In this document: in pieces, positions 36,349-44,531 of the stretch
Layout: each line of letters opens with the position of its first letter
How positions within the stretch are numbered: the stretch's first letter is position 1
NCBI RefSeq assembly: GCF_002953195.1
Contig: NZ_CP026377.1
Span: forward strand, 1,860,001-1,924,000
DNA length: 64,000 bases
Source: Mixta gaviniae
GTDB lineage: Bacteria; Pseudomonadota; Gammaproteobacteria; Enterobacterales; Enterobacteriaceae
Direction: 5' to 3'
Notes under the pieces: model-generated
Databases searched by the model: none
The model's input: only the letters and a program-made list of their open reading frames with translations
What the model was told of the DNA's origin: nothing
Position numbers and translations under genes: made by a program

Positions 36349-36735
36349 TCAAAAACGGTCTTTGCGCAGCAACAGCTCCAGTGCCTGGCGGTAAACCTGC
36401 AGTTTAACCGCATCGCTTTCCGTTTCGAGCTTCTCCAGCAGCCCGGAAACCATCGCCTTTTCTTTAAAGGTCTCTTTTGTACGGGCGATATTATCGGCCA
36501 GCGTACGCATCACCTCTTCCTGTGTTAATCGCTGCGACGCTGACTGCTTAAAATAGTCAGCAATCTGCACTTCAATACCCGACTCCTGATTCACAACCAC
36601 TCTCCATTGAAACGATTCGCTAATAAAAGGGTAATAGGACGTTAAACAGGCGCCGCCTGCTTTCACCTCTTTTACAGAAAAAAAACCTCCGAAAACAGAA
36701 ATCCCTTTGTTTCCAGAGGCGGTGTAAAGCACCAT
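36349..36735 (-). CDS. Hypothetical 128-residue protein
   Basis: The second half is helical and charged (YFKQSASQRLTQEEVMRTLADNIARTKETFKEKAMVSGLLEKLETESDAVKLQVYRQALELLLRKDRF). The first part is hydrophobic beta-like and its ATG has no ribosome-binding site, so the start could be further in. Located at the edge of an AT-rich block. No family recognised. Confidence 0.55.
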   Translation of the reverse strand: MVLYTASGNKGISVFGGFFSVKEVKAGGACLTSYYPFISESFQWRVVVNQESGIEVQIADYFKQSASQRLTQEEVMRTLADNIARTKETFKEKAMVSGLLEKLETESDAVKLQVYRQALELLLRKDRF

Positions 36736-37290
36736 TCGTTACGTTGTGATTAAACATCACCGCTGAAGTTATATAACAAAACCAGGATTAATCCATTTTT
36801 ACAGCCATCTTTTTATCTGGTATGACCAGATATTTTTAGTGATACGTGCCTAATAATTTCTGTTGATTTAATTAATAAACTTAAAGGTAGCACGCTTAAT
36901 AATACAATTGAAATAAAATGAAATGTTAATCAATTTAACTGGAAGTTAATTGCAGGTTAACCTTTTTTTGCAGATGAGAAAAATCCTGAAAAATATAAGA
37001 TTATTTAAATAAATAATGATATTTGATCAATCCGTTTTTACTTTTTGTTATCAAACAAAGTGTAAATGTACGCCTGTAACTGTCATCTTATTTAAGTTAG
37101 CGAAAGTTTCTTCGGGAAATGTCACCTTTGCCAAAAGCTTCTTCATTTAAGGAAAATGATAAGACTTTTCCTTTCAACCGTTGTCCAGCTGAAATATTAT
37201 TCCTGTAACCGATAAGCGCCGCTGCAACCAAGCAGAAATGTCTTATTACAAATACCGTAAGATTATTTTATGAGTTAATCGAGGGCGGAG
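36736..37290. other. AT-rich intergenic region
   Basis: 555 bp, distinctly AT-rich compared with the surrounding GC-rich chromosome, with many A/T tracts. It is probably the promoter region of the Cys-rich gene at 37291 and a likely H-NS-type target. No gene is seen. Confidence 0.6.
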
Positions 37291-37644
37291 ATGAGATACC
37301 ACGTTATGGATTCACTGATGTGTCCCTTAACCGGCACTATTTTTAGCTGCGTTATCACCCAAAAAAATCTCAAGCTGATTATCTGGTATCAGGGCGAGAC
37401 AGTGGTGCATGCCGGGGATGTACTGACCACCAGCGGAGAAGAGCTGCTTATTAACGGCGTGCCAGGAAATATCGTGATAATTAGCGTATTTCCCTTTAAC
37501 CGGCCCAACTGGTCATTATTATCCGCCCGTACTGACTGCCCGGCAAACGGTGCGATTAAACCCGCATTCTGCGAGCGTTCAACGCAGTGCCGTTTTAAAC
37601 GTTGCCCTTACGGTCTGGCGGAAAGGGCGTTATCTCACGGCTGA
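37291..37644 (+). CDS. Cys-rich hypothetical protein A
   Basis: 117 residues with a C-terminal Cys cluster (DCPANGAIKPAFCERSTQCRFKRCPYG). Same architecture as protein B on the opposite strand: RYHVMDSLMCPLTG versus VWYVLDSIVSPDSD, a central LKLIIWYQGE versus LKFVLWYDTE, then ELLINGVPGNIVIISVFPFNRPNW versus GLIVNGHVQPVYILDVSTFRSDYW. GAGG lies 6 nt before the ATG. The Cys set suggests metal or redox binding. Preceded by AT-rich DNA. No family recognised. Confidence 0.72.
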   Translation: MRYHVMDSLMCPLTGTIFSCVITQKNLKLIIWYQGETVVHAGDVLTTSGEELLINGVPGNIVIISVFPFNRPNWSLLSARTDCPANGAIKPAFCERSTQCRFKRCPYGLAERALSHG

Positions 37645-37855
37645 AATAACCCCATGAGGCGGGCCGGGATTATTTCAGCCGCGCTGTATCACCAGCATGC
37701 AAGCCCGCAACATCTTCTGCCGCCTGCTACAAGGCGGCAGAGAGAAAATAGCGCGGCGCTCTGTTGCTGGCGACGCAACAGAGAAGCGTTAACACCGCTG
37801 CGCGCGGGTTTAATGTCGGCGGTGATGGATAATCTTTAATGGGATCATCAGGCCG

Positions 37856-38191
37856 TTAATGAGGGATGAAAGGGCATTTTTTGACGCGGCACTCTGTTTT
37901 ATAGGTGCAGGCGGTATGGGGAAGATTGATATTGCCGGGACAACGCTGATTATAAATGCGGAGTTTTTTCCAGTAGTCGGAACGGAAGGTGGAAACATCG
38001 AGGATATAGACTGGCTGTACATGACCATTCACAATCAGACCGGTATCAGACGTTTCCAGCCTGTCGCCAGGGGAGAGGTAATATTCTGTATCGTACCACA
38101 GAACAAATTTCAGATTGTATGGCGAGCTAATAAGCGAAAACGCTGTATCTGAATCCGGGCTTACAATAGAGTCAAGCACATACCAAACCAT
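37856..38191 (-). CDS. Cys-rich hypothetical protein B
   Basis: 111 residues, paralogue of protein A, arranged convergently with it (211 bp between stops). The start at 38191 (MVWYVLDS) is set by alignment to A and by GGAG 6 nt upstream; a GTG/ATG pair 12-15 bp earlier has no ribosome-binding site. The C-terminus keeps the Cys cluster (RCPGNINLPHTACTYKTECRVKKCPF). Conserved spacing of four Cys in both proteins points to a shared metal or disulfide site. Its promoter side is also AT-rich. Confidence 0.72.
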   Translation of the reverse strand: MVWYVLDSIVSPDSDTAFSLISSPYNLKFVLWYDTEYYLSPGDRLETSDTGLIVNGHVQPVYILDVSTFRSDYWKKLRIYNQRCPGNINLPHTACTYKTECRVKKCPFIPH

Positions 38192-38384
38192 AAACTGCTC
38201 CATCACACTTATTACAAAAAAATCCTGCTTTTTGAATGCGGGGCGTCTGCACCGCTAAAAGATTATAGTCAGAAATTACTGTTATTACCTGAAATTCATT
38301 AATTTATTGCGAGTTTTTTAATAAGTTGATTTAACTTATTGATTATTTTGTGAAATGAAATAAGTCGGTCATCGTCGGCTGCCG

Positions 38385-38419
38385 CTTGCCGCTTGCCGCT
38401 TGCCGCTTGCCGCTTGCCG
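38385..38419. repeat. Heptamer array CTTGCCG x5
   Basis: Five perfect copies of CTTGCCG in tandem, flanked by diverged copies. Confidence 0.92.
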
Positions 38420-38473
38420 GACGGCTGGAATCTGGCCTGCGCAGGGCGAGGACGAGGATCGCGGGCTGCAGGC

Positions 38474-38823
38474 TGACAGATGACAGATGACAGATGACAG
38501 GTGACAGGTGACAGGTGACAGGTGACAGGTCACAGGTGACAGGTGACAGACAACAGCCAACAGCCAACAGCCAACAGCCAACAGCCAACAGCCAACAGCC
38601 AACAGCCAACAGCCAACAGCCAACAGCCAACAGCCAACAGCCAACAGCCAACAGCCAACAGCCAACAGCCAACAGCCAACAGCCAACAGACAACAGCCAA
38701 CAGACAACAGCCAACAGCCAACAGCCAACAGCCAACAGCCAACAGCCAACAGCCAACAGCCAACAGCCAACAGACAACAGACAACAGACAACAGACAACA
38801 GACAACAGACAACAGACGACAGG
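38474..38823. repeat. Heptamer array, 50 consecutive units
   Basis: Exactly 350 bp in one unbroken 7-bp phase. The first 11 units are TGACAGA/TGACAGG (one TCACAGG), and from 38551 the units are CAACAGC with several CAACAGA units and a final CGACAGG. The shared core is ACAG. Since three units equal 21 bp, frames on both strands read as seven-residue periodic peptides (TANSQQP on plus, LAVGCWL on minus). I regard these as by-products. Confidence 0.95.
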
Positions 38824-39000
38824 GGCAGAGGGGACCAGGGTGACGGCGATGCGCCAACGCCGATCTCTTCCTCAATACACGCCGGCAAAACAGGCGTAAC
38901 GGGCAGGGTAGCTGCGCGCCGATACCGCCGGCCAACGGCAGATCAACCGCAGATCAACCGCAGGCTATGCCGCTGCGCCATTCAATAACAACGCGTCACT

Positions 39001-39108
39001 TTCGCCTTCGCCTTCGCCTTCTCCTTCTCCTTCACCTTCGCCTTCTCCTTCTCCTTCACCTTCACCTTCGCCTTCACCTTCACCTTCACCTTTGCCTTTG
39101 CCTTTGCT
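39001..39108. repeat. Hexamer array TTCNCC, 18 units
   Basis: Eighteen consecutive hexamers of the form TTC(G/T/A)CC, the last three TTTGCC-like. Pyrimidine-rich on the plus strand. The plus frame would read Leu-Arg/Leu-His dipeptides. Confidence 0.93.
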
Positions 39109-39391
39109 TCACCGTCATCATCTCCTGCTTCCCGGCCTCAACGCATCTACGCATAAAGTGGTGGTACCTGTACTTTAAGAGAGTTGATACATAAGTTATT
39201 TTAAAGGAATATGGCCCCGTCGCCTGAACAACGCTCCGCAGCCTGAAACAATGCCCGACGGACGCAATGACGATAGCGCTGACACCCGGCCCACCAGCGG
39301 GAAAAAGCCACTAATCTGCCACACCAGGGAAAACCTTCCAGAAAACAGCGTTGCGCTTTTCTGTGAAAATATAAAAAAAGTAAGAAATATT

Positions 39392-39418
39392 AAGGCCGCC
39401 TTCGGGCGGCCTTTTTTA
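39392..39418 (+). terminator. Strong rho-independent terminator without an obvious gene
   Basis: AAGGCCGCC-TTCG-GGCGGCCTTTTTT. No plus-strand gene ends just before it. It could end an unannotated small RNA starting near 39180-39250, or act bidirectionally. Confidence 0.8.
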
Positions 39419-39603
39419 CGCAACGTCTGGAAACCGACGTGTAATGCCTTTCAGGCCGCAGGCGGGATAGCGATCGCCGCCTGCGTCGCCGGTGTCTTGC
39501 CGCCGCCCGCCGCGGCAGAAAAATAAAAGTAAGCAAACAGCAGACAGTCGCCCTGCGAGGTGTTAAGCTTGGCCGAACAAAACGTAATTATTAAGGAATA
39601 TTT

Positions 39604-39756
39604 ATTTTAACGATTAAATACCGATGCTCGCGCTGTAGCGGACATCAATGCCGTATCTCTCTGTTTGACGTTTCTTCTCGCAATCCTCATGGTGCCATCT
39701 GCATCTTCTGTAAAGCCCCCATGATTGTTAGCTATTTAACTTCTCAGGCAGCCTGA
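39604..39756 (+). CDS. YmcF/YnfQ-like zinc-ribbon protein with a non-AUG (AUU) start
   Basis: 50 residues: reading ATT-TTA-ACG-ATT-AAA-TAC, then CSRCSGHQ and HGAICIFCKAPM. AAGGA (39593-39597) lies exactly 6 nt before the ATT at 39604. An in-frame stop at 39592 and the absence of any in-frame ATG, GTG or TTG before the first Cys pair mean the conserved ribbon can only be made from ATT or ACG. The paralogue at 3512 has identical Cys-to-HGA spacing. E. coli YmcF and YnfQ were, as I recall, reported as cold-induced and initiated at non-AUG codons. Role unknown. Confidence 0.75.
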   Translation: MLTIKYRCSRCSGHQCRISLFDVSSRNPHGAICIFCKAPMIVSYLTSQAA

Positions 39757-39876
39757 CCCTTTCTCTATCCCATTGCGCTTTTTCCTCTTTTCCCGCTGCG
39801 GTATCTCTCTGCCGGCTTGAAGTCTGGACGCTCAGCAACCATATTTACTTCTGGTTAACTTTTTCAGGAGGCGATA

Positions 39877-40143
39877 ATGGCCAGCGGCTGGGCTTCTGAC
39901 GGAGCCGTCAATGAACAAATCGACAGTACGGTAAATGATGGCGTGGCGCGCGTGCGTCAGGCGATGGGGCAGGGCGAAAGTGAACATTACTGCCAGGAGT
40001 GCGGAGAAGCGATCCCCGAAGCGAGACGACAGGCGCTGAAAGGCGTACGCTACTGCCTTGCCTGCCAGACAGAACTCGATAAACAACACAAAAACCTCAG
40101 CCTCTATAATCGTCGGGGCAGCAAAGACAGCCAGCTCCGCTAG
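39877..40143 (+). CDS. ybiI: DksA/TraR-type zinc finger protein YbiI
   Basis: 88 residues, matching E. coli YbiI at both ends: MASGWASDGAVNEQIDST and YNRRGSKDSQLR. The C4 zinc finger is CQECGEAIPEARRQALKGVRYCLAC. It is a short relative of DksA, lacking most of the coiled coil, and may bind RNA polymerase; the physiological role is unknown. AGGAGG lies 6 nt before the ATG. Confidence 0.93.
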   Translation: MASGWASDGAVNEQIDSTVNDGVARVRQAMGQGESEHYCQECGEAIPEARRQALKGVRYCLACQTELDKQHKNLSLYNRRGSKDSQLR

Positions 40144-40220
40144 ACGGCGGCGCGGCTGGATAACGATCCGCGCTACGCCCTCACGCTTTTCCTTTATCCT
40201 CTTCCCGCAGGAGAAAACGC

Positions 40221-40814
40221 ATGGATCCGGGCGGTTTCGCTATCGCTATTTTACCCGTGGTGCTTTCCCCTGGTGCCAGCTTCACCCTGACAATGAACAG
40301 CGCGCTGACGGAAGGCTTCCGGGGCGTGCTGAGGATCCTGGCCGGCACGGCGTTAGGCATTTTCACCCACGCCTTGCTGGTAGGGCTGGGCATTACCGCC
40401 GCGCTGACGGCGTTTCCTTCGCTGTTCGGCGCGCTGAAAATCGCGGGAGCGCTCTATCTGCTCTGGCTCGGCCTGCGGATGATCCGCAGCGGCATGCAGG
40501 CTCAGCCGCTGCAGCTGTCAGCACAGACGAAGCCGGTCACTCTGATGCAGGCCTGGCTGGCGAATGTCATCAATCCGAAAGCGGTGATGCTCTACCTGAC
40601 GGTCGTCAGCCGCTTTGCCGGCAGCGTGGCCGGGCTGGGTGCCTGGCTGCTGCTGGCATCGCTGCATATCATCATCATGGCGGCCTGGCTGACCATGGCC
40701 AGCCAGCTGCTGCTGCATTCGGTGCGGAAATATTCCGTTGCCCGGCTGCGAAAGTGGGTGGATATCGGCGGCGGGCTGCTGCTGCTGTTCTTTGCGCTCG
40801 GCGCGCTGCGCTAA
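40221..40814 (+). CDS. LysE/RhtB-family amino acid exporter
   Basis: 197 residues, about six membrane segments. Typical opening LPVVLSPGASFTLTMNSALTEGFRGVLRILAGTALGIFTHALLVGLGI, and NPKAVMLYLTVVSRF. Exports amino acids, probably homoserine, threonine or lysine type. 77 bp after ybiI on the same strand. Substrate undefined. Confidence 0.87.
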   Translation: MDPGGFAIAILPVVLSPGASFTLTMNSALTEGFRGVLRILAGTALGIFTHALLVGLGITAALTAFPSLFGALKIAGALYLLWLGLRMIRSGMQAQPLQLSAQTKPVTLMQAWLANVINPKAVMLYLTVVSRFAGSVAGLGAWLLLASLHIIIMAAWLTMASQLLLHSVRKYSVARLRKWVDIGGGLLLLFFALGALR

Positions 40815-40860
40815 GCGACACATTCAATCAGCTGGGCGGGAACGGCTCTTTGCCCGGCGT

Positions 40861-40948
40861 TAAACCACATGCTTAATCGGTAAACCACATGCTTAATCGG
40901 TCGGTCGGCACCGTTTTGCGCGCTGCGCTAAACCACGCGCTTAATCGG
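40861..40948. repeat. Short direct repeats downstream of the LysE gene
   Basis: TAAACCACATGCTTAATCGG occurs at 40861 and 40881, and a diverged copy (TAAACCACGCGCTTAATCGG) at 40929. The longer segment CTTAATCGGTCGGTCGGCAC occurs twice. Confidence 0.85.
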
Positions 40949-40968
40949 TCGGTCGGCACCGCTTTACG

Positions 40969-41211
40969 CTATTTTTTCGGTGCCAGCGCATAATCGGGGT
41001 GCAGATTACCCAGCAGCAGTAACAGTTCATATTCCCCCTGCGTCAGCCCGCCGCTTTTAGCGGTTCCCGCCTCCGCTTCTTTCTTCTGCCACACCCGTAA
41101 ACTGTAATCAAAACGCTCTGCCGCTTCCGCCTGCGTCAGGCCAGCCGCCTGACGGGCAGCTTTAATTGTGGCGGCAGTCGCGGGAACCATGGACAGCACT
41201 TTCAGAGGCAT
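40969..41211 (-). CDS. Small XRE-like helix-turn-helix protein
   Basis: 80 residues: a helix-turn-helix (TAATIKAARQAAGLTQAEAAERFDYSLRVWQKKE) and a short tail with LTQGEYELLLLLG. GGAG lies 6 nt before the ATG at 41211. Resembles single-domain XRE regulators or antitoxins, but no toxin gene is next to it. Function unknown. Confidence 0.72.
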   Translation of the reverse strand: MPLKVLSMVPATAATIKAARQAAGLTQAEAAERFDYSLRVWQKKEAEAGTAKSGGLTQGEYELLLLLGNLHPDYALAPKK

Positions 41212-41634
41212 AGCAATCTCCAAAACATTTTTATTGTCAGTTTTTTTTAATCATTGACACGGAAGATTCGGGTGTCAAGGCAAGCGGTTTTGATTAATTT
41301 TTATAATTGTTTGATATCCTGCGTTTTAGCGTTTTTTTCGCTGCTACAAAAGGAAATTTTCAGCCAATGCTGAAAGAACCGCCGATATCACAGGCGAGAC
41401 GGCAAAATACATTGCTGCCATCAATCTCCAGATTTTATTACTTAACCGTGCGGTTTGGTTAAACGTATTAATAATCCTGTGGCACCTGCGCAGACTGACG
41501 CCATCGCCTTATGCGCCGGCCGTCCCTGTTTTAGTCACGGCAGCTTACTAACGATGAAATAAAAGCGGCTGCGCATCAAACCGTGCGGAAAAAAAGGCAC
41601 CGCTGCGCTTGATTATACCCGTGGGTTACGTTTA
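41212..41634. other. Intergenic region upstream of umuD
   Basis: About 420 bp of mixed composition between the HTH gene and the LexA box. No gene is seen. Confidence 0.45.
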
Positions 41635-41650
41635 CTGTATTTATATACAG
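41635..41650. promoter_or_regulatory. LexA box (SOS operator) of umuD
   Basis: CTGT-ATTTATAT-ACAG, matching CTGT-N8-ACAG perfectly, 20 bp before the umuD start. Confidence 0.93.
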
Positions 41651-41670
41651 TGTATTCAGGGTTATTGGTT

Positions 41671-42089
41671 ATGGAATTTATCAGGCCTGTCGAGTTAGGC
41701 GCGCTTTTACGCCTGCCGCTTTTTGTCGAGCGCGTACCGTGCGGCTTTCCCTCTCCGGCGCAGGACTATATTGAACAGCGTCTCGATCTCAACGATCTGT
41801 TGGTACAGCGCCCCAGCGCCACCTATTTTGTGCGGGTCAGCGGGGATTCGATGGTGGAGGGCGGCATTAGCGACGGCGATATGCTGGTGGTGGATAGCTC
41901 GCTTACCGCCGCGCACGGCGATATTGTCGTCGCTGCGGTGGATGGCGCCTTTACGGTGAAGAAGCTTGAGCTGCGGCCCCGGTGCGGTTGATGCCGATGA
42001 ATCCGGCATGGCGGCCTGTCATCCCTTGCGGGGAGGAGGGGCTGGAGATTTTCGGCGTGGTAACCTTTGTCATTAAATCGGTAAAATAG
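41671..42089 (+). pseudogene. umuD: umuD, DNA polymerase V autoproteolytic subunit, frameshifted after the catalytic residues
   Basis: UmuD is cleaved after RecA activation to the form that joins UmuC as polymerase V. Cleavage site Cys-Gly ([12 protein letters not shown]), the catalytic Ser in [10 protein letters not shown] and the Lys in FTVKKL are all intact. At the C4 run (41977-41980) one base is lost: with an extra C the frame continues [14 protein letters not shown] and ends FVIKSVK at 42089. As written, it stops after 106 residues. Directly behind a LexA box. Likely a sequencing undercall. Not adjacent to umuC. Confidence 0.87.
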
Positions 42090-42153
42090 CGCGCGAGAAC
42101 CCGGCAGGCGGTTGAAAAAGCCTACGCCAGGCATAGAGAAGCTCCGCCAGACA

Positions 42154-42183
42154 TAAAAAAAGCCCCCGAAAACGGGGGCTTTT
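42154..42183. terminator. Bidirectional terminator between umuD and mqo
   Basis: AAAAGCCCCCG-AAAA-CGGGGGCTTTT, able to end transcripts arriving from both convergent genes. Confidence 0.9.
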
Positions 42184-42226
42184 CTGCTGCGTTACGGCGC
42201 GTTCGTCGCGCGTCGCAAGGCGAGGC

Positions 42227-43873
42227 TTACAGCGCCATATCGTGCTGAGGCGCTTTAGCAGCTTCCTGCTTCGGCTGAGCGACAGGGGCCACGTTTTTCA
42301 TCTGAATCACCGGCGGCGTGGTCAGTTTCAGCGTTGCCGCTGTCTCATTCCATACCTGCTGGGTCAGCGCCACGTCGCCATTCAGCGTCTTGCCGTAGCT
42401 CGGCACCACTTCGTGCAGCTTGCTCTGCCATTCCGGTGAGTTGAACTGCTCCGGGAACAGTTTCTTGATCACGTTGATGGAGATCGGCGCGGCGGTAGAA
42501 GCGCCCGGCGATGCACCCAGCAGGGCAGCCAGCGTTTTCTGCTGATCGGTAACGATTTCGGTACCCAGCTTCAGCACGCCGCCTTTCTCTGCGTCTTTCT
42601 TGATGATCTGTACGCGCTGGCCGGCCTGGATCAGTTTCCAGTCCTCTTTACGCGCGGACGGGTAGTACTCTTTCAGCGCTTCGAAACGATCTTCGTCGCT
42701 CAGCATCACCTGACCAATCAGGTATTTCACCAGGTCAAAGTTATCCAGACCCACGTCGGTCATCGGAATGACGTTTTTGGTGGTGGTAGTGCTTAACAGA
42801 TCGAGGAACGAGCCGTTTTTCAGGAACTTGGTAGAGAAGGTCGCGAAAGGCCCGAACAGCACGACGCGTTTGCCATCAAGGAAACGGGCGTCCAGGTGCG
42901 GAACAGACATCGGCGGCGCACCGACGGAAGCCTGGCCATACACTTTCTCAGCGTGCTGGCTGGTGATCGCCGGGTTTTCTGTTACCAGGAAAGAGCCGCC
43001 GACCGGGAAGCCTGCATAGTTGTCCGCTTCCGGGATACCGGTTTTCTGCAGCAGCTTCAGGGCGCCGCCGCCTGCGCCGATAAAGACATATTTGGCGTCG
43101 ATGGCATGTTTTTCACCGGTTTTTACGTCGGTAACGGTCACGTGCCAGCTGTTGTCGTCGTTACGTTTGAAATCGGTCGCTTCGGTCGACGTTTCCAGCG
43201 TGAAGTTGTTGTTCTTTTTCAGGCTGCCGATCAGCTGACGGGTAATTTCGCCATAGTTGACATCGGTGCCGACCGGCGTCCAGGTTGCCGCAACCTTCTG
43301 CTGCGGATCGCGGCCTTCAATAATCAGCGGCGCCCACTTTTTGATCTGCTGCTGATCGGTAGAGAACTGCATACCCTGGAACAGGGTCGTCTGCTGCAGT
43401 GCCTGGTAGCGCTTGGTCAGGTACTCAACGTTTTTATCACCCCAAACGAAGCTCATATGCGGCGTGGAGTTGATAAAAGAGTGCGGATCGTTCAGCACGC
43501 CGCGTTTCACCTGGGTAGACCAGAACTGACGGGAGATCATAAAAGCTTCGTTGATTTCCAGCGCTTTGCTGAAATCGATTGAGCCATCTTTACGTTCCGG
43601 CGTGTAGTTCAGCTCCATGTTAGCGGAGTGGCCGGTACCGGCGTTGTTCCAGCCGTTAGAAGACTCAAGCGCAACGCCATCCAGCTTTTCAACCATCAAC
43701 TGTTTCCAGTCAGGCTGCAGATCGTGCAACAGCGTACCCAGAGAGGCGCTCATGATACCGCCGCCAATCAGCAGGACGTCCGTCTTTTCCGTGGTGCTTT
43801 CCGCGTATGCGTTGGAACAGGCCAGCATTACTGCGAGAGATATTGCCGAATAAAGCTTAGTAGAATGTGACAT
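42227..43873 (-). CDS. mqo: Malate:quinone oxidoreductase
   Basis: 548 residues, FAD-dependent peripheral inner-membrane enzyme oxidising malate to oxaloacetate and reducing quinone in the TCA cycle. FAD motif [76 protein letters not shown] and [18 protein letters not shown] align with E. coli Mqo. The N-terminus contains a hydrophobic stretch with AYA-E as in the family. The GTG at 43888 is an alternative start. Converges on umuD across a terminator. Confidence 0.95.
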   Translation of the reverse strand: MSHSTKLYSAISLAVMLACSNAYAESTTEKTDVLLIGGGIMSASLGTLLHDLQPDWKQLMVEKLDGVALESSNGWNNAGTGHSANMELNYTPERKDGSIDFSKALEINEAFMISRQFWSTQVKRGVLNDPHSFINSTPHMSFVWGDKNVEYLTKRYQALQQTTLFQGMQFSTDQQQIKKWAPLIIEGRDPQQKVAATWTPVGTDVNYGEITRQLIGSLKKNNNFTLETSTEATDFKRNDDNSWHVTVTDVKTGEKHAIDAKYVFIGAGGGALKLLQKTGIPEADNYAGFPVGGSFLVTENPAITSQHAEKVYGQASVGAPPMSVPHLDARFLDGKRVVLFGPFATFSTKFLKNGSFLDLLSTTTTKNVIPMTDVGLDNFDLVKYLIGQVMLSDEDRFEALKEYYPSARKEDWKLIQAGQRVQIIKKDAEKGGVLKLGTEIVTDQQKTLAALLGASPGASTAAPISINVIKKLFPEQFNSPEWQSKLHEVVPSYGKTLNGDVALTQQVWNETAATLKLTTPPVIQMKNVAPVAQPKQEAAKAPQHDMAL

Positions 43874-44040
43874 TTGAGTTAAAAACACTGAATTCTTATA
43901 AAAAAGGAGCGATATTTTAACGCCTGTTTCAACAAATGAAAGGTTTATTTAACAAAAGTTATCATTTTTTCTGCTTATAAATGGTATGGCGGCTAAAGGG
44001 TATTTTTGCCGTGACGAATAAAAATAACCCTGCCAGTGAG

Positions 44041-44275
44041 CAGCGTGAAATAGGCCCAACGGCAGAGATAAAACACCGGCCTGTGCGCAGCGTGAAATAG
44101 GCTCAACGGCAGAGGTAAAATACTGGCCTGTGCGCGGCGTGAAATAAGCCCAACGGCAGAGGTAAAACACCGGCCTGTGCGCGGTGCGAAATAAGCCCAA
44201 CGGCAGAGATAAAACACCGGCCTGTGCGCGGTGTGAAATAGGCCCAACGGCAGAGATAAAACACCGGCCTGTGAA
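44041..44275. repeat. 47-bp tandem repeat, five copies
   Basis: Copies begin at 44041, 44088, 44135, 44182 and 44229. Each contains GTGAAATAGGCCCAACGGCAG-like and ACACCGGCCTGTGCGC-like parts, with a few substitutions per copy. Since 47 is not divisible by three, frames rotate, so no repeat protein is plausible. It lies between mqo and the FUSC gene promoters. Confidence 0.93.
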
Positions 44276-44531
44276 AAAGGGAAACAGCAGCTATCGCCGC
44301 CGCAGGCTGCGCGCGCTAACAGAAAAAGGCCGCTAAAAATGGTATGAAACCGGCGCGCCATAGTTGCCCCTGGCAGTGGACGCCACGCCGTCAGCTCAGT
44401 ACGGGCAGGGATAAAATGTTTAAATTCAGTCAATTAAGTTAGAAATAATTTGTATTACATAATCAAAGGTAAAAATCTCACGCTTCTGCCAGGATACGCG
44501 CCACACAGCTGTGCTACGGTACTCTTTCAAG

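Larger units (their letters stand above)
38207..39603. other. Gene-free region dominated by short tandem repeats
   Basis: About 1.4 kb with no gene I can support. It contains the repeat arrays listed below, an AT-rich stretch (38207-38345) and a terminator at 39392. Long open frames on both strands inside it are produced by repeats whose unit length is 7 or 6. Confidence 0.7.

Noticed and set aside
38474-38823. Heptamer repeats considered as a CRISPR array
   Set aside because: Units abut directly with no unique spacers, have no cas genes nearby and are only 7 bp long.
38343-38988. Long open frames on both strands with TANSQQP or LAVGCWL periodic peptides
   Set aside because: Heptamers keep all frames open by periodicity. 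No start signals or family content support a protein.
43949-44433. Minus-strand frames through the 47-bp repeats
   Set aside because: Unit length is not a multiple of three, so the frame changes each copy and the peptide has no repeat unit of its own.
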